This document shows, piece by piece, positions 27,273 through 35,315 of a stretch of DNA of 64,000 bases. The DNA is from Lentzea jiangxiensis. GTDB lineage: Bacteria; Actinomycetota; Actinomycetes; Mycobacteriales; Pseudonocardiaceae. How positions within the stretch are numbered: position 1 is the first letter of the stretch; every line of letters begins with the position of its first letter. The stretch is from the NCBI RefSeq assembly GCF_900104175.1, contig NZ_FNIX01000002.1, positions 372,001 through 436,000 of the forward strand, written 5' to 3'. The notes under the pieces were generated by a model that ran no database searches, was not told where the DNA came from, and saw nothing but the letters and a program-made list of their open reading frames with translations. Both the position numbers and the translations under genes were made by a program.

Positions 27273-28360
27273 TGGCGGAAGTCGAGACGGGGCGACGTCC
27301 TCGGCTGCTCCGGGCGGTCGGCGGCGCGGTCGTCGTCGTGGTGCTGGCGGCGCTGACCCGCTACCTGGAGCAGAACGTCCCGGTGTTCACCAAGGGCACG
27401 TGGCTCGGCGGCATCGCGAAGAGCGTCGAGTACCCGGTCTACGCGATCCTGCTCGGCCTGCTGGGCAACGCGGTGCTGGCCGGACTGGGGGTGCGGGACA
27501 GGCTCGCCGCGGGGTTCCGCACGGAGTTCTTCATCAAGACCGGCCTGGTGCTGCTCGGCGCGTCGATCAACTTCGCGGTGGTCGTCAAGGCGGCCGGGCC
27601 CGCGATCGCCCAGGCGTTCCTGCTCATCGCGCTGGTCTTCGGCTTCACGTGGTGGCTCGGCGGCAAGCTCGGCCTCGACTCGAAGCTGCGGGCGCTGCTG
27701 TCGTCGGCCGTGTCGATCTGCGGCGTGAGCGCGGCCATCGCGGCGGCGGGCGCGGTGCAGGCCAAACGCGAACAGCTCGCGTACACGGCGAGCCTGGTCA
27801 TCATCTTCGCGCTGCCGTCGATCTTCGTCCTGCCGTTGCTGGTCGACGCCCTCGGGCTGTCCACGGCGGTCGCGGGCGCCTGGATCGGCGGCAACATCGA
27901 CACGACCGCGGCGGTGAGCGCCGCCGGCGCGCTGGTCGGTGAGGAGGCGTTGCAGATCGCCACGATCGTCAAGACGACGCAGAACGCGTTGCTCGGCGTC
28001 GTCGCCGTGGCGCTGACCGCCTACTTCGCGCTGAAGGTCGAGCGGACCGGTGACGCGAAGGTGAGCGGCCGGGCGCTGTGGGAGCGCTTTCCCAAGTTCG
28101 TGCTCGGGTTCCTGGCGGCGTCCGTCATCGCGACGGTGTTCCTGGAGTCCGGCGGCGACAGGTCGGTGATCACCACGGTCAACGACCTGCGCACGCTGTT
28201 CCTGATCCTGGCGTTCGTGTCGATCGGCCTGGAGTTCCGGGTGGCGCCGCTGCGCGAGGCCGGGTGGAAGCCGATCGGCGTGTTCGCCGGCGCGACCGTG
28301 TTCAACCTGGCGGTGGGTCTCGGCCTGGCCAGCGTGCTGTTCGCGGGGTTCGGCGGGTAG
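27272..28360 (+). CDS. YeiH-family putative sulfate exporter
   Basis: A 362-residue membrane protein with about ten to eleven helices. Diagnostic stretches are FFIKTGLVLLGASINF, LSSAVSICGVSAAIAAAGAV, GAWIGGNIDTTAAVSAAGAL and RTLFLILAFVSIGLEFRV, characteristic of the Cons_hypoth698 (YeiH) family of putative anion/sulfate exporters. ATG 27272 overlaps the stop of the small upstream gene. A strong hairpin follows the stop. The substrate is annotated from the family only; sulfite, taurine-derived sulfur species and others have been proposed for relatives. Confidence 0.88.
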   Translation: MAEVETGRRPRLLRAVGGAVVVVVLAALTRYLEQNVPVFTKGTWLGGIAKSVEYPVYAILLGLLGNAVLAGLGVRDRLAAGFRTEFFIKTGLVLLGASINFAVVVKAAGPAIAQAFLLIALVFGFTWWLGGKLGLDSKLRALLSSAVSICGVSAAIAAAGAVQAKREQLAYTASLVIIFALPSIFVLPLLVDALGLSTAVAGAWIGGNIDTTAAVSAAGALVGEEALQIATIVKTTQNALLGVVAVALTAYFALKVERTGDAKVSGRALWERFPKFVLGFLAASVIATVFLESGGDRSVITTVNDLRTLFLILAFVSIGLEFRVAPLREAGWKPIGVFAGATVFNLAVGLGLASVLFAGFGG

Positions 28361-28374
28361 AGGTGAGCGGGTCG

Positions 28375-28409
28375 GGCGGTGCCGCCGGTGCGTTGCCGGC
28401 GGCACCGCC
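28375..28409. terminator. Terminator hairpin after the YeiH-type gene
   Basis: Perfect 14-bp GC arms (GGCGGTGCCGCCGG / CCGGCGGCACCGCC) with a 7-base loop, 14 bp after the transporter stop. It separates the transporter unit from the molybdate operon. Confidence 0.85.
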
Positions 28410-28433
28410 GCGAAGCCGGCCACGATCCGGGCC

Positions 28434-28461
28434 TTGCATCCGCAAAAGCGGAGTCTAGGAT
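28434..28461 (+). promoter_or_regulatory. Predicted promoter of the molybdate operon (leaderless mRNA likely)
   Basis: A TTGCAT -35 (28434-28439) and TAGGAT -10 (28456-28461) with 16-bp spacing. The -10 ends six bases before the ATG at 28468, so transcription probably starts at or next to the start codon. A small inverted repeat, TCCGC-AAAA-GCGGA (28439-28452), sits between the boxes and could be an operator for the downstream HTH-TOBE protein. Confidence 0.7.
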
Positions 28462-28467
28462 GTTCTC

Positions 28468-28866
28468 ATGCCGAATCTGCGGATAAGCGAGGCGGCCGGA
28501 CTGCTCGGCGTCAGCGACGACACCGTGCGGCGGTGGATCGACAACGGGCGCCTGACGTCCACGACGCTCGAGAACGGCCGCAAGGCCATCGACGGCAAGG
28601 AGCTCGCGGCGTTCGCGCAGCGGCTGACGGAGTCGTCCGAACCCGGCGTCACCGTCGCCGCCTCGGCCCGCAACCGGATGCGGGGGATCGTCACCCGCGT
28701 CGTCAAGGACGGCGTCATGGCGCAGGTCGAGATGCAGGCCGGGCCGTTCCGCGTCGTGTCGCTGATGAGCCGCGAGGCCGCCGACGAGCTGGGGCTCGAG
28801 GCCGGCAGCGTCGCCGTGGCGTCGATCAAGTCCACCAACGTCGTCGTGGAAATCCCGGAGGCTTGA
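28468..28866 (+). CDS. HTH-TOBE molybdate-responsive regulator
   Basis: A 132-residue protein. Residues 1-~55 form a BldC/excisionase-like helix-turn-helix (LRISEAAGLLGVSDDTVRRW); residues ~68-131 form a TOBE/Mop domain (RNRMRGIVTRVVKDGVMAQV) that binds molybdate or tungstate oxyanions. It precedes modABC with a 5-bp gap. It probably controls the operon in response to molybdate, replacing the larger ModE of enterobacteria. Its own start is likely leaderless, and a short repeat in the promoter is a candidate target. Confidence 0.9.
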   Translation: MPNLRISEAAGLLGVSDDTVRRWIDNGRLTSTTLENGRKAIDGKELAAFAQRLTESSEPGVTVAASARNRMRGIVTRVVKDGVMAQVEMQAGPFRVVSLMSREAADELGLEAGSVAVASIKSTNVVVEIPEA

Positions 28867-28871
28867 GCCCC

Positions 28872-29639
28872 ATGCGCGCGAGCGTGCTCGCCACCGCCGG
28901 TGCGGTGCTGGTCCTGGCCGGCTGCGGCCCGGCCGCGCCGTCCACATCGGACAGCGGGAAGGCAGGCGGCGGCGTGACCGTCTTCGCCGCGGCGTCGCTG
29001 ACGGAGGCGTTCGCCCGGCTGGGCGAGGACTTCGAGGCCGCGAACCCCGGCACGGAGGTGAAGTTCAACTTCGCCGCCAGCTCGGCGCTCGCCCAGCAGC
29101 TCAACCAGGGCGCCCCCGCGGACGTGTTCGCCTCGGCGGCGCCCGCGAACATGAAGCAGGTCACCGACACCGGGGCCATCACGGACACGCCCACGACGTT
29201 CGTGAGGAACAAGCTCGCGATCGCGGTGCCGAAGGGCAACCCCGGCAAGATCACCGCGCTCGCCGACTTCGCCGTGGCCGACAGGAAGATCGCCCTGTGC
29301 GCGGAGCAGGTGCCGTGCGGCGCGGCGTCGCGGAAGGTGTTCGACGCCGCCAAGGTGACGCCCGCGCCGGACACGCTGGAGCAGGACGTGAAGGCCGTGC
29401 TCACCAAGGTCGCGCTCGGGGAGGTCGACGGCGCGCTGGTCTACAGGACCGACGTCAGGGCCGCGGGTGAGAAGGTCGAGGGCATCGACTTCGCCGAGGC
29501 GGACCAGGCCGTCAACGACTACCCGATCGCCCCGGTCGCCAAGGCCCGGAACGCGGCCGCGGCCAAGGCCTTCGTCGCGTTCGTGCTGTCCGCCCGGGGC
29601 CGTTCGGTGCTCGGCCAGGCCGGTTTCGTCCTCCCGTGA
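28872..29639 (+). CDS. modA: Molybdate ABC transporter substrate-binding lipoprotein
   Basis: A 255-residue lipoprotein with signal and lipobox LAGC (Cys18). The mature domain begins VTVFAAASLTEAF, the strand and loop that contact molybdate in ModA, with NFAASSALAQQLNQGAPADVF following, and later GEVDGALVYRTD. It captures molybdate or tungstate outside the membrane for ModBC. The stop overlaps the modB GTG start (GTGA). Confidence 0.95.
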   Translation: MRASVLATAGAVLVLAGCGPAAPSTSDSGKAGGGVTVFAAASLTEAFARLGEDFEAANPGTEVKFNFAASSALAQQLNQGAPADVFASAAPANMKQVTDTGAITDTPTTFVRNKLAIAVPKGNPGKITALADFAVADRKIALCAEQVPCGAASRKVFDAAKVTPAPDTLEQDVKAVLTKVALGEVDGALVYRTDVRAAGEKVEGIDFAEADQAVNDYPIAPVAKARNAAAAKAFVAFVLSARGRSVLGQAGFVLP

Positions 29640-30436
29640 CGCGTCATCGAGCCCGGGGACGGCTTCCGGTCGTCCTCGCCCTTCCCGCCTTCATCGGCCT
29701 GGCGTTCCTGCTCGTGCCGCTGGCCGGGCTGCTGGTCAGGGCGCCGTGGGGCAGCCTGGCCGGTCAGCTCTTCAACGCCGAGGTCGGCCAGGCGCTGAGG
29801 CTGTCGCTGATCTGCGCCTCGCTGGCCACGGTGCTGTGCCTGCTGCTCGGCATCCCGCTCGCCTGGTTGCTGGCGAGGTCCGGGCTGCCGGGTCGCGGGT
29901 TCCTCCGTGCGCTGGTGACGGTGCCGCTCGTGCTGCCACCGGTGGTCGGCGGTGTGGCGTTGCTCCTCGTGCTGGGCCGTCGCGGCCTGATCGGGCAGCA
30001 CCTCGACGCGTGGTTCGGGATCTCGCTGCCGTTCACCACGGCCGGGGTCGTCGTGGCCGAGGCGTTCGTGGCCATGCCGTTCCTGGTGATCTCGGTCGAG
30101 GGAGCGCTGCGGGCCGCCGATCCCCGGTTCGAGGAGGCCGCGGCCACGCTCGGAGCGTCCCGCTGGCTCACCTTCCGGCGCGTGACGCTGCCCTCCGTGC
30201 TTCCCGGTGTGGTGGCCGGTGGCGTGCTGTGCTGGGCACGGGCGCTCGGCGAGTTCGGCGCGACGATCACGTTCGCGGGCAACTTCCCCGGTGAGACGAC
30301 GACCATGCCGCTCGCGGTGTACCTCGCCCTCGAAACGGATCCGGACGCCGCGATCGTGCTGAGCATCGTGCTGCTGCTGGTGTCCGTCGGGGTGCTGGCC
30401 GGTCTGCGCGACCGGTGGATCAGCGGGCCGACATGA
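29636..30436 (+). CDS. modB: Molybdate ABC transporter permease
   Basis: A 266-residue permease with GTG start overlapping the modA stop. About six helices are present; the cytoplasmic EAA-type coupling loop is visible as FEEAAATLGASRWLTFRRVTL, followed by GVVAGGVLCWARALGEFGATI, typical of ModB/CysT permeases. It forms the membrane channel with ModC. The stop overlaps the modC ATG (ATGA). Confidence 0.95.
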   Translation: MTRHRARGRLPVVLALPAFIGLAFLLVPLAGLLVRAPWGSLAGQLFNAEVGQALRLSLICASLATVLCLLLGIPLAWLLARSGLPGRGFLRALVTVPLVLPPVVGGVALLLVLGRRGLIGQHLDAWFGISLPFTTAGVVVAEAFVAMPFLVISVEGALRAADPRFEEAAATLGASRWLTFRRVTLPSVLPGVVAGGVLCWARALGEFGATITFAGNFPGETTTMPLAVYLALETDPDAAIVLSIVLLLVSVGVLAGLRDRWISGPT

Positions 30437-31479
30437 CCCTGCGCGCCGAACTCCGCGTCACGCGCGGGAACTTCACCCTCGACCTCGACCTGACCATCGC
30501 GCCGGGGGAGGTCGTCGCCCTGCTCGGCCCGAACGGCGCCGGCAAGTCCACCGCACTGCGGGCGCTGGCGGGACTGCTGCCGCTGACGTCGGGGCGCATC
30601 ACGGCAGGTGAGTCCACCTGGGACTCCCCGGAGTCGTTCGTCCCGCCGGAGAAGCGCCCGATCGGTGTGGTGTTCCAGGACTACCTGCTCTTCGCGCACC
30701 TGTCCGCGTTGGAGAACGTGGCTTTCGGCCTCCGGGCGCGCGGCACCCGGCGCGCCGAGGCGAGGGCGGAGGCCGCGCGCTGGCTCGACCGCGTGGGGCT
30801 GGCCGGGCACGCCCGGGCCAGACCCCGTTCCCTGTCGGGAGGTCAGGCCCAGCGCGTCGCCCTCGCCCGGGCGCTCGCCACCGGCCCGAGCCTGCTGCTG
30901 CTCGACGAACCGCTCGCCGCGCTCGACGCGAGCACCCGCCTGCAGGTGCGGTCGGAACTGGGCCGGCACCTCGCGGACTTCGGCGGCCACACCCTGCTGG
31001 TGACGCACGACCCGCTCGACGCCATGGTCCTCGCGGACCGGCTGGTGATCCTCGAGGACGGACGCGCCGTCCAGCAGGGCCCGCCTGCCGTGGTCGCCAG
31101 GCAGCCGCGCACCGACTACGTCGCGAACCTCGTCGGCCTGAACTTCTACCGCGGCACGGCCTCCGGCACCGCGGTGGACCTGGACGGCGGCGGCAGCCTC
31201 ACCATCCCGGCGCCGGTCGACGGACCGGTGCACGTGGTGTTCCCGCCGACCGCGGTCAGCCTGCACCCGCGGCGGCCGACGGGCAGCCCGCGCAACGCCT
31301 GGCCCGTCACCGTCGCCGCGATCGAGCAGCACGCCCACACCACCAGGGTGCGGCTCGACGGCGTCCCGGCCGTGCTCGCCGACATCACCACGGCGACGCT
31401 CGCCGAGCTGCGGCTGCGTCCCGGTGACGAGCTGTGGGCCGCGGTGAAAGCCACCGAGACGCACACCTACCCGATCTGA
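30433..31479 (+). CDS. modC: Molybdate ABC transporter ATP-binding protein
   Basis: A 348-residue ATPase. Walker A LLGPNGAGKSTALR (about residues 36-49), Q-loop VVFQDYLLF, signature SLSGGQAQRVALARAL, Walker B LLLLDEPLAALD and H-loop LLVTHDP are all intact. A C-terminal TOBE-type region (~280-348) fits molybdate or regulatory binding. ATG 30433 overlaps the modB stop; an in-frame GTG 18 bases earlier is less likely. It completes a regulator-modABC operon. Confidence 0.95.
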   Translation: MTLRAELRVTRGNFTLDLDLTIAPGEVVALLGPNGAGKSTALRALAGLLPLTSGRITAGESTWDSPESFVPPEKRPIGVVFQDYLLFAHLSALENVAFGLRARGTRRAEARAEAARWLDRVGLAGHARARPRSLSGGQAQRVALARALATGPSLLLLDEPLAALDASTRLQVRSELGRHLADFGGHTLLVTHDPLDAMVLADRLVILEDGRAVQQGPPAVVARQPRTDYVANLVGLNFYRGTASGTAVDLDGGGSLTIPAPVDGPVHVVFPPTAVSLHPRRPTGSPRNAWPVTVAAIEQHAHTTRVRLDGVPAVLADITTATLAELRLRPGDELWAAVKATETHTYPI

Positions 31480-31589
31480 CGACCGGGGCTGCGCGGAGCC
31501 GAGCGGGAAGTCGCGGACGACCGGGACGTGCAAGGCGTCCTTCCACCTCGCGCAGTACTCTCGTGGGCACGGAGTGACGGAGAGGTGGC

Positions 31590-32798
31590 ATGGTCCAGTC
31601 CGGAAGTGCACCGATCCGCCTGCGCGTCCTCGACGCCGTCACCGACAGCGCGCTCAAGGAGTTCGACCTCGACAAGCTCCTGGACGTGCTGCTGGAGCGG
31701 ACCCGCGAACTGCTCGCGGTCGACACCGCCACCGTCCTGCTGGTGGACCGCGGCGGCACGCAGCTCGTCGCGAGGGCGACCACCGGGCTCGAGGAGGAGG
31801 TCTTCCAGGGCGCGCGGGTGCCCGTCGGGAAGGGCTTCGCGGGCCGTGTCGCCCAGCTCCGGGAAGCGGTGCAGATCGAGCAAGTCGACCCGTCCACCGT
31901 GGTCAACCCGCTGCTGTGGGAGCACGGTCTGCGCGTGCTGCTCGGTGTGCCGATGATCGCCGAGGGCGAGCTGACCGGGGTCCTGCACGTCGGCAGCACC
32001 ACCTCGCGCCGGTTCACCGACGAGGAGGTCGACGCGCTGCAGCTCGTCGCCGACCGCCTGGCCGTGGCCGTCTACATGGACCGCACGCGGTCCGAACGCG
32101 CCGCCGCCACGCTGTTGCAGGAGAGCCTGCTGCCCGCGAGCCTGCCGGCCCCCGAGGGCTGGGACCTCGCGGCGCGGTACGTCGCCGGCGCGGAGAGCGG
32201 TGTCGGCGGTGACTGGTACGACGTGTTCGAACTGCCCGGCGACCGCATCGGCGTGGTCATCGGGGACGTCGTCGGCAACGGCCTGCGGGCCGCCGTCGTG
32301 ATGGGCCGGCTGCGCAGCGCCTTGCGCGCCTACGCCCTGGAGTACCTCGACCCCGCGCAGGTGCTGAGCAAGCTCGACCGCAAGGCGAGCCACTTCGAGC
32401 ACAACACGATGGCCACCGTCGCCTACGCGATCATCGACACGGCCACCCACCGCATGACGCTCGCCGTAGCCGGGCACCTGCCGCCGGTCATCGCCGTGCC
32501 GGGTGAGGAGACCCGGTTCGCGTCGACCCACGTCGGCCCGCCCGTCGGGTTCGACCTCGGCATCTCCGGCCGCCGCAGCACCGGCGTCGACGTCCCGCCG
32601 GGCACCCTCGTCGTCCTCTACACCGACGGGTTGGTGGAGCGCCGCGGGCAGGACCTCGACTCCGGAATGGAGCACCTGCGGCAGGCGGTGAGCGCGATGG
32701 AGCCGGAGGCCGCGTGCATCCAGGTCATGGCCACGATGGTGGGCGACCAGCCGGCGACCGACGACATCGCGCTGGTGGCGATCCGGCGCAGCGGGTGA
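31590..32798 (+). CDS. GAF-domain PP2C/SpoIIE-type phosphatase
   Basis: A 402-residue cytosolic protein: GAF domain (~25-175, with GKGFAGRVAQLREAVQI and VPMIAEGELTGVLHVG), a short linker helix with QESLLPASLP, and a SpoIIE phosphatase domain (~190-400: GGDWYDVFELPGDRIGVVIG, GDVVGNGLRAA, VAGHLPPV, LYTDGLVERRGQDLDSGMEH). It likely dephosphorylates a STAS anti-anti-sigma protein in response to a signal at the GAF domain. A GGAGAGG site precedes ATG 31590. Its C-terminus resembles the truncated protein at the left edge, so the two may be paralogues. It converges on the lipoate-ligase-like gene with no spacing. Confidence 0.93.
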   Translation: MVQSGSAPIRLRVLDAVTDSALKEFDLDKLLDVLLERTRELLAVDTATVLLVDRGGTQLVARATTGLEEEVFQGARVPVGKGFAGRVAQLREAVQIEQVDPSTVVNPLLWEHGLRVLLGVPMIAEGELTGVLHVGSTTSRRFTDEEVDALQLVADRLAVAVYMDRTRSERAAATLLQESLLPASLPAPEGWDLAARYVAGAESGVGGDWYDVFELPGDRIGVVIGDVVGNGLRAAVVMGRLRSALRAYALEYLDPAQVLSKLDRKASHFEHNTMATVAYAIIDTATHRMTLAVAGHLPPVIAVPGEETRFASTHVGPPVGFDLGISGRRSTGVDVPPGTLVVLYTDGLVERRGQDLDSGMEHLRQAVSAMEPEAACIQVMATMVGDQPATDDIALVAIRRSG

Positions 32799-32799
32799 C

Positions 32800-33657
32800 C
32801 TACGGGTGGTGTGAGCGCGGCACCGGGTTCGCGCGGGTCCAGTCGTCGACGTGGAACGGCCTCTCCGCGCCCGGCAGGGCCTTCGCCGCGTGTGCGGCCA
32901 CCTCGGCCGGCAGCGGTCCGCCGGTCAGGGAGAGCCGGGAGCGGTAGTCCGCCGCGAACGCCGCGGCGACCTCCTCGGCGGTGAGCGCCGGCGCGTAGTC
33001 GGCCAGCCCCGCGATGGAGCTGCGCCGCAGGTCGTAGCCGAGCGCCTCGGAGACGTCCGTGATCACCGCCCGCACCCGGTCGGAGACCACGACCTGGACG
33101 ACCGTGCTGAACAGCGAACCGGTGGCGGTGACGCGCTGGGCCGAGCCGACGACCTTCGCGGTGCCACCGACGTTGATGCTGTGCTCGCCGGGGCAGTACT
33201 CGCCGTCCACCTCGCCGATGCGGGCGTCGACGTCGCCCAGGTCGCGGAGCACCCGCACGTGGCTCCCGGCGTTCGCGGCGAAGGTCGCGCTGCCCGCGTG
33301 CCGGATGTCGGTGGTGCGGTCGAGGTGGTCGATCACGACGGCACCGCTGTCGTAGGCGACCATGCGCCCGCCCGGTGACCGGACGACCGTCTCGAAGCCC
33401 GCCGCCCTGGCGACCTCGGTGGCGTCGGCGATGCCGGGGGAGCGCAGGTCGCGGCCGCTGAACGCGACGGTCGGGCCGTCCGGCACGTAGACGTGGACGA
33501 GCTCGGACCACGCCGCACCGGGGGTGCGCAGCAGCAGCGCCGGGGTCACCAGCTCGGTGACGGCGTGACCGGCGCTTCCGGTCACGAGCAGCCGGGCGTG
33601 GTCGAGGTTCTCAGCGGTCGGCACACCGCGATTCTCGGCCACGTCCCGGCCGGGCAC
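32800..33657 (-). CDS. Lipoate-protein ligase A-family protein
   Basis: A 285-residue BPL/LPL-fold protein. The signature is GEYCPGEHSINVGGTAKVVGSAQRV, with the lysine that binds the acyl-adenylate expected in GTAKVVG; GGRMVAYDSGAVVID precedes it. Such proteins attach lipoate or octanoate to carrier domains, or transfer octanoate. The start is GTG 33657, with GTG 33624 as an alternative; neither has a strong ribosome site. It lies 4 bp downstream of the DUF305-like gene, so it is probably the last gene of a four-gene unit. Why it travels with exported proteins is unclear. Confidence 0.82.
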   Translation of the reverse strand: MPGRDVAENRGVPTAENLDHARLLVTGSAGHAVTELVTPALLLRTPGAAWSELVHVYVPDGPTVAFSGRDLRSPGIADATEVARAAGFETVVRSPGGRMVAYDSGAVVIDHLDRTTDIRHAGSATFAANAGSHVRVLRDLGDVDARIGEVDGEYCPGEHSINVGGTAKVVGSAQRVTATGSLFSTVVQVVVSDRVRAVITDVSEALGYDLRRSSIAGLADYAPALTAEEVAAAFAADYRSRLSLTGGPLPAEVAAHAAKALPGAERPFHVDDWTRANPVPRSHHP

Positions 33658-33661
33658 CCGG

Positions 33662-34198
33662 TCAGGGCGCTCCCAGGAGAGCGAGGAACTCCGCTCGCGA
33701 CCGTTCGATGCGCGCGCCCAGCTCCCGTGCCGTCGCGCTGGTGCCGGACGAGAGCTCGGCGCGCGCCACGGTGCACGCCTCCTCGGACTGCGTGCGCAGC
33801 AACGCTTCCAGGTGTTCGTCGAACGCCTCGCCGTCGGCGGCCCCGACGGCCGCCAGCTCGGCGGCCGTGATCATGCCCGGCATGTCGTGACCCTCGTGCT
33901 GACCGGACTCCGGACGGCCTGCGCGGGCGAGCAGTTCCCGCGCCAGGGCCAGCTCGGCGCGGTAGTCCTCACCGAGCCGGTCCGCCACCGGGCGCAGCGC
34001 CGAACCGGGCCTGGTGGCCGTCAGGGCGAGCGCGGCGAGCGCGGACTCGTTCTGCGGGATCACCAGGTCCACGAATGCCAGGTCCGTGGCACCCAGGTCC
34101 GCGGCGGCCGGGCTCGCGGGTGCACCGGGCGGTGCGGGCCGCGAAGTCCCGCAGCCCGTCACCACCACCAGCGCCGCCGCGACGACGAGAGCTCGCAC
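33662..34198 (-). CDS. DUF305-like lipoprotein with degenerate metal motif
   Basis: A 178-residue lipoprotein (signal ending VVVTGC). Its GTG start overlaps the stop of the DUF1996 gene by one base. The helical DUF305 pattern is visible: AFVDLVIPQNESALAALA, a GHDMPGMITAAELA segment, and EEACTVARAEL near the end. In typical DUF305 proteins the first motif reads with a His-His pair (M-I-P-H-H); here those positions are Gln and Asn. The second His/Met-rich motif is kept. Metal (copper) binding as proposed for the family may therefore be altered. Confidence 0.78.
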   Translation of the reverse strand: MRALVVAAALVVVTGCGTSRPAPPGAPASPAAADLGATDLAFVDLVIPQNESALAALALTATRPGSALRPVADRLGEDYRAELALARELLARAGRPESGQHEGHDMPGMITAAELAAVGAADGEAFDEHLEALLRTQSEEACTVARAELSSGTSATARELGARIERSRAEFLALLGAP

Positions 34199-35250
34199 TA
34201 CGGGCGGCCGTTCGGTCCGCACTTGACGATCCGGTTGATGCAGTCGCGCACGCGCTGCGCCATCTCGGTCTGCGGCCAGGCGTTGAAGAAGTCGCCGTGC
34301 ATCGTGAAGCCGGGGCCGGAGGACAGCTTGAACCGCGCGGGGTCGCCGCTGGCCGGGTAGCGCAGCACCTGGCGCAGCTTCGGCACGGGCACCGGGTGCG
34401 TGGCCGGGCAGTCGCCGGCGACCGGGTAGGACATGTGGCTCTTGTGGTCGGGCGAGTCGAGGTCCTTGCCGTTCCAGCACTGCGGGAAGTCCAGGTAGGA
34501 CTCGATCATCGTGCCGGCGGGGCAGTTCACGAAGTCCTTGGAGGCGCCGACGTGGCCCGCGTGCAAGCACGACCAGCGCGACTGCGTGCTGCCGTCCGGC
34601 GCGGTGGCCTTGGCGTTGCCCGCGACGATCCGCAGCCCGTACGGCAGCGGCTGGGTGCGCGCGATCACGTCGTCGCGCACGCCCTCACCGAGGTAGTAGA
34701 ACGTCGTGCCGGTCGGTTCGACGGGCTGGCCGTCGACCAGCAGCGTCGGCACCCAGTACGACGAGAGGTCGGCCTTCGGGCTGCACGTGCTGGTGGCCTT
34801 CTCCAGGCTCGCGATGTCCGAGTGCGCGTTGGTCGAGACGTTGCCGAAGAAGCTGTGCAGGTGCGACGCGCCGGGCAGGTTCGGCATGACGATCGGGTCG
34901 TCCGGGAGCCGGTGCGTGAACGGGCACTCGGCGACGAACTCGGCGACGCGCACGGCGTTCGGGGGGATCGGTTCCTGCGGCGGCAGGGGAGCGGCGGCCT
35001 TGGTGGTCGCCGGAGCTGCCGCAGGAACCGAAGTGCCGGGCTCCGCGGGCGCGGACGTCGCCGGAGCGGCCGTCCGGTGCTGCGAGGTGGTGGTCGTGGC
35101 CGTGGTCGTCGTGGAGACGGCGCTCGGCCGCGGCTTGGGCGGCGAGAAGAACATCGCGTTCGCGGTGACCGCGGACGCCACGACACCCGCCACGGCGAGG
35201 GTGGCGATCAGCACGCGTCGCCGCAGCCGGGAGGTGGGGACGGGGGACAT
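34198..35250 (-). CDS. Secreted or anchored DUF1996 protein
   Basis: A 350-residue protein. It has a basic N-terminus and hydrophobic signal or anchor segment (~11-32), a Thr/Ala/Pro-rich linker (~40-92), then a DUF1996 domain with GASHLHSFFGNVSTNAHS, SSYWVPTLLVDGQPVEP, QCWNGKDLDSPDHKSHMSYP and GFTMHGDFFNAW. DUF1996 occurs in exported fungal and actinobacterial proteins of unknown function, often with carbohydrate-binding modules. AAAGGA precedes ATG 35250. It follows the ECF-glycosidase fusion gene by 65 bp and overlaps the next gene by one base. Confidence 0.88.
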   Translation of the reverse strand: MSPVPTSRLRRRVLIATLAVAGVVASAVTANAMFFSPPKPRPSAVSTTTTATTTTSQHRTAAPATSAPAEPGTSVPAAAPATTKAAAPLPPQEPIPPNAVRVAEFVAECPFTHRLPDDPIVMPNLPGASHLHSFFGNVSTNAHSDIASLEKATSTCSPKADLSSYWVPTLLVDGQPVEPTGTTFYYLGEGVRDDVIARTQPLPYGLRIVAGNAKATAPDGSTQSRWSCLHAGHVGASKDFVNCPAGTMIESYLDFPQCWNGKDLDSPDHKSHMSYPVAGDCPATHPVPVPKLRQVLRYPASGDPARFKLSSGPGFTMHGDFFNAWPQTEMAQRVRDCINRIVKCGPNGRP

Positions 35251-35315
35251 GGAGAAGTCCTTTCGGGCAGGGTGAACTGACACAGGGGTGGTGCGGGATC
35301 GGCGAGCGGAGGGAC

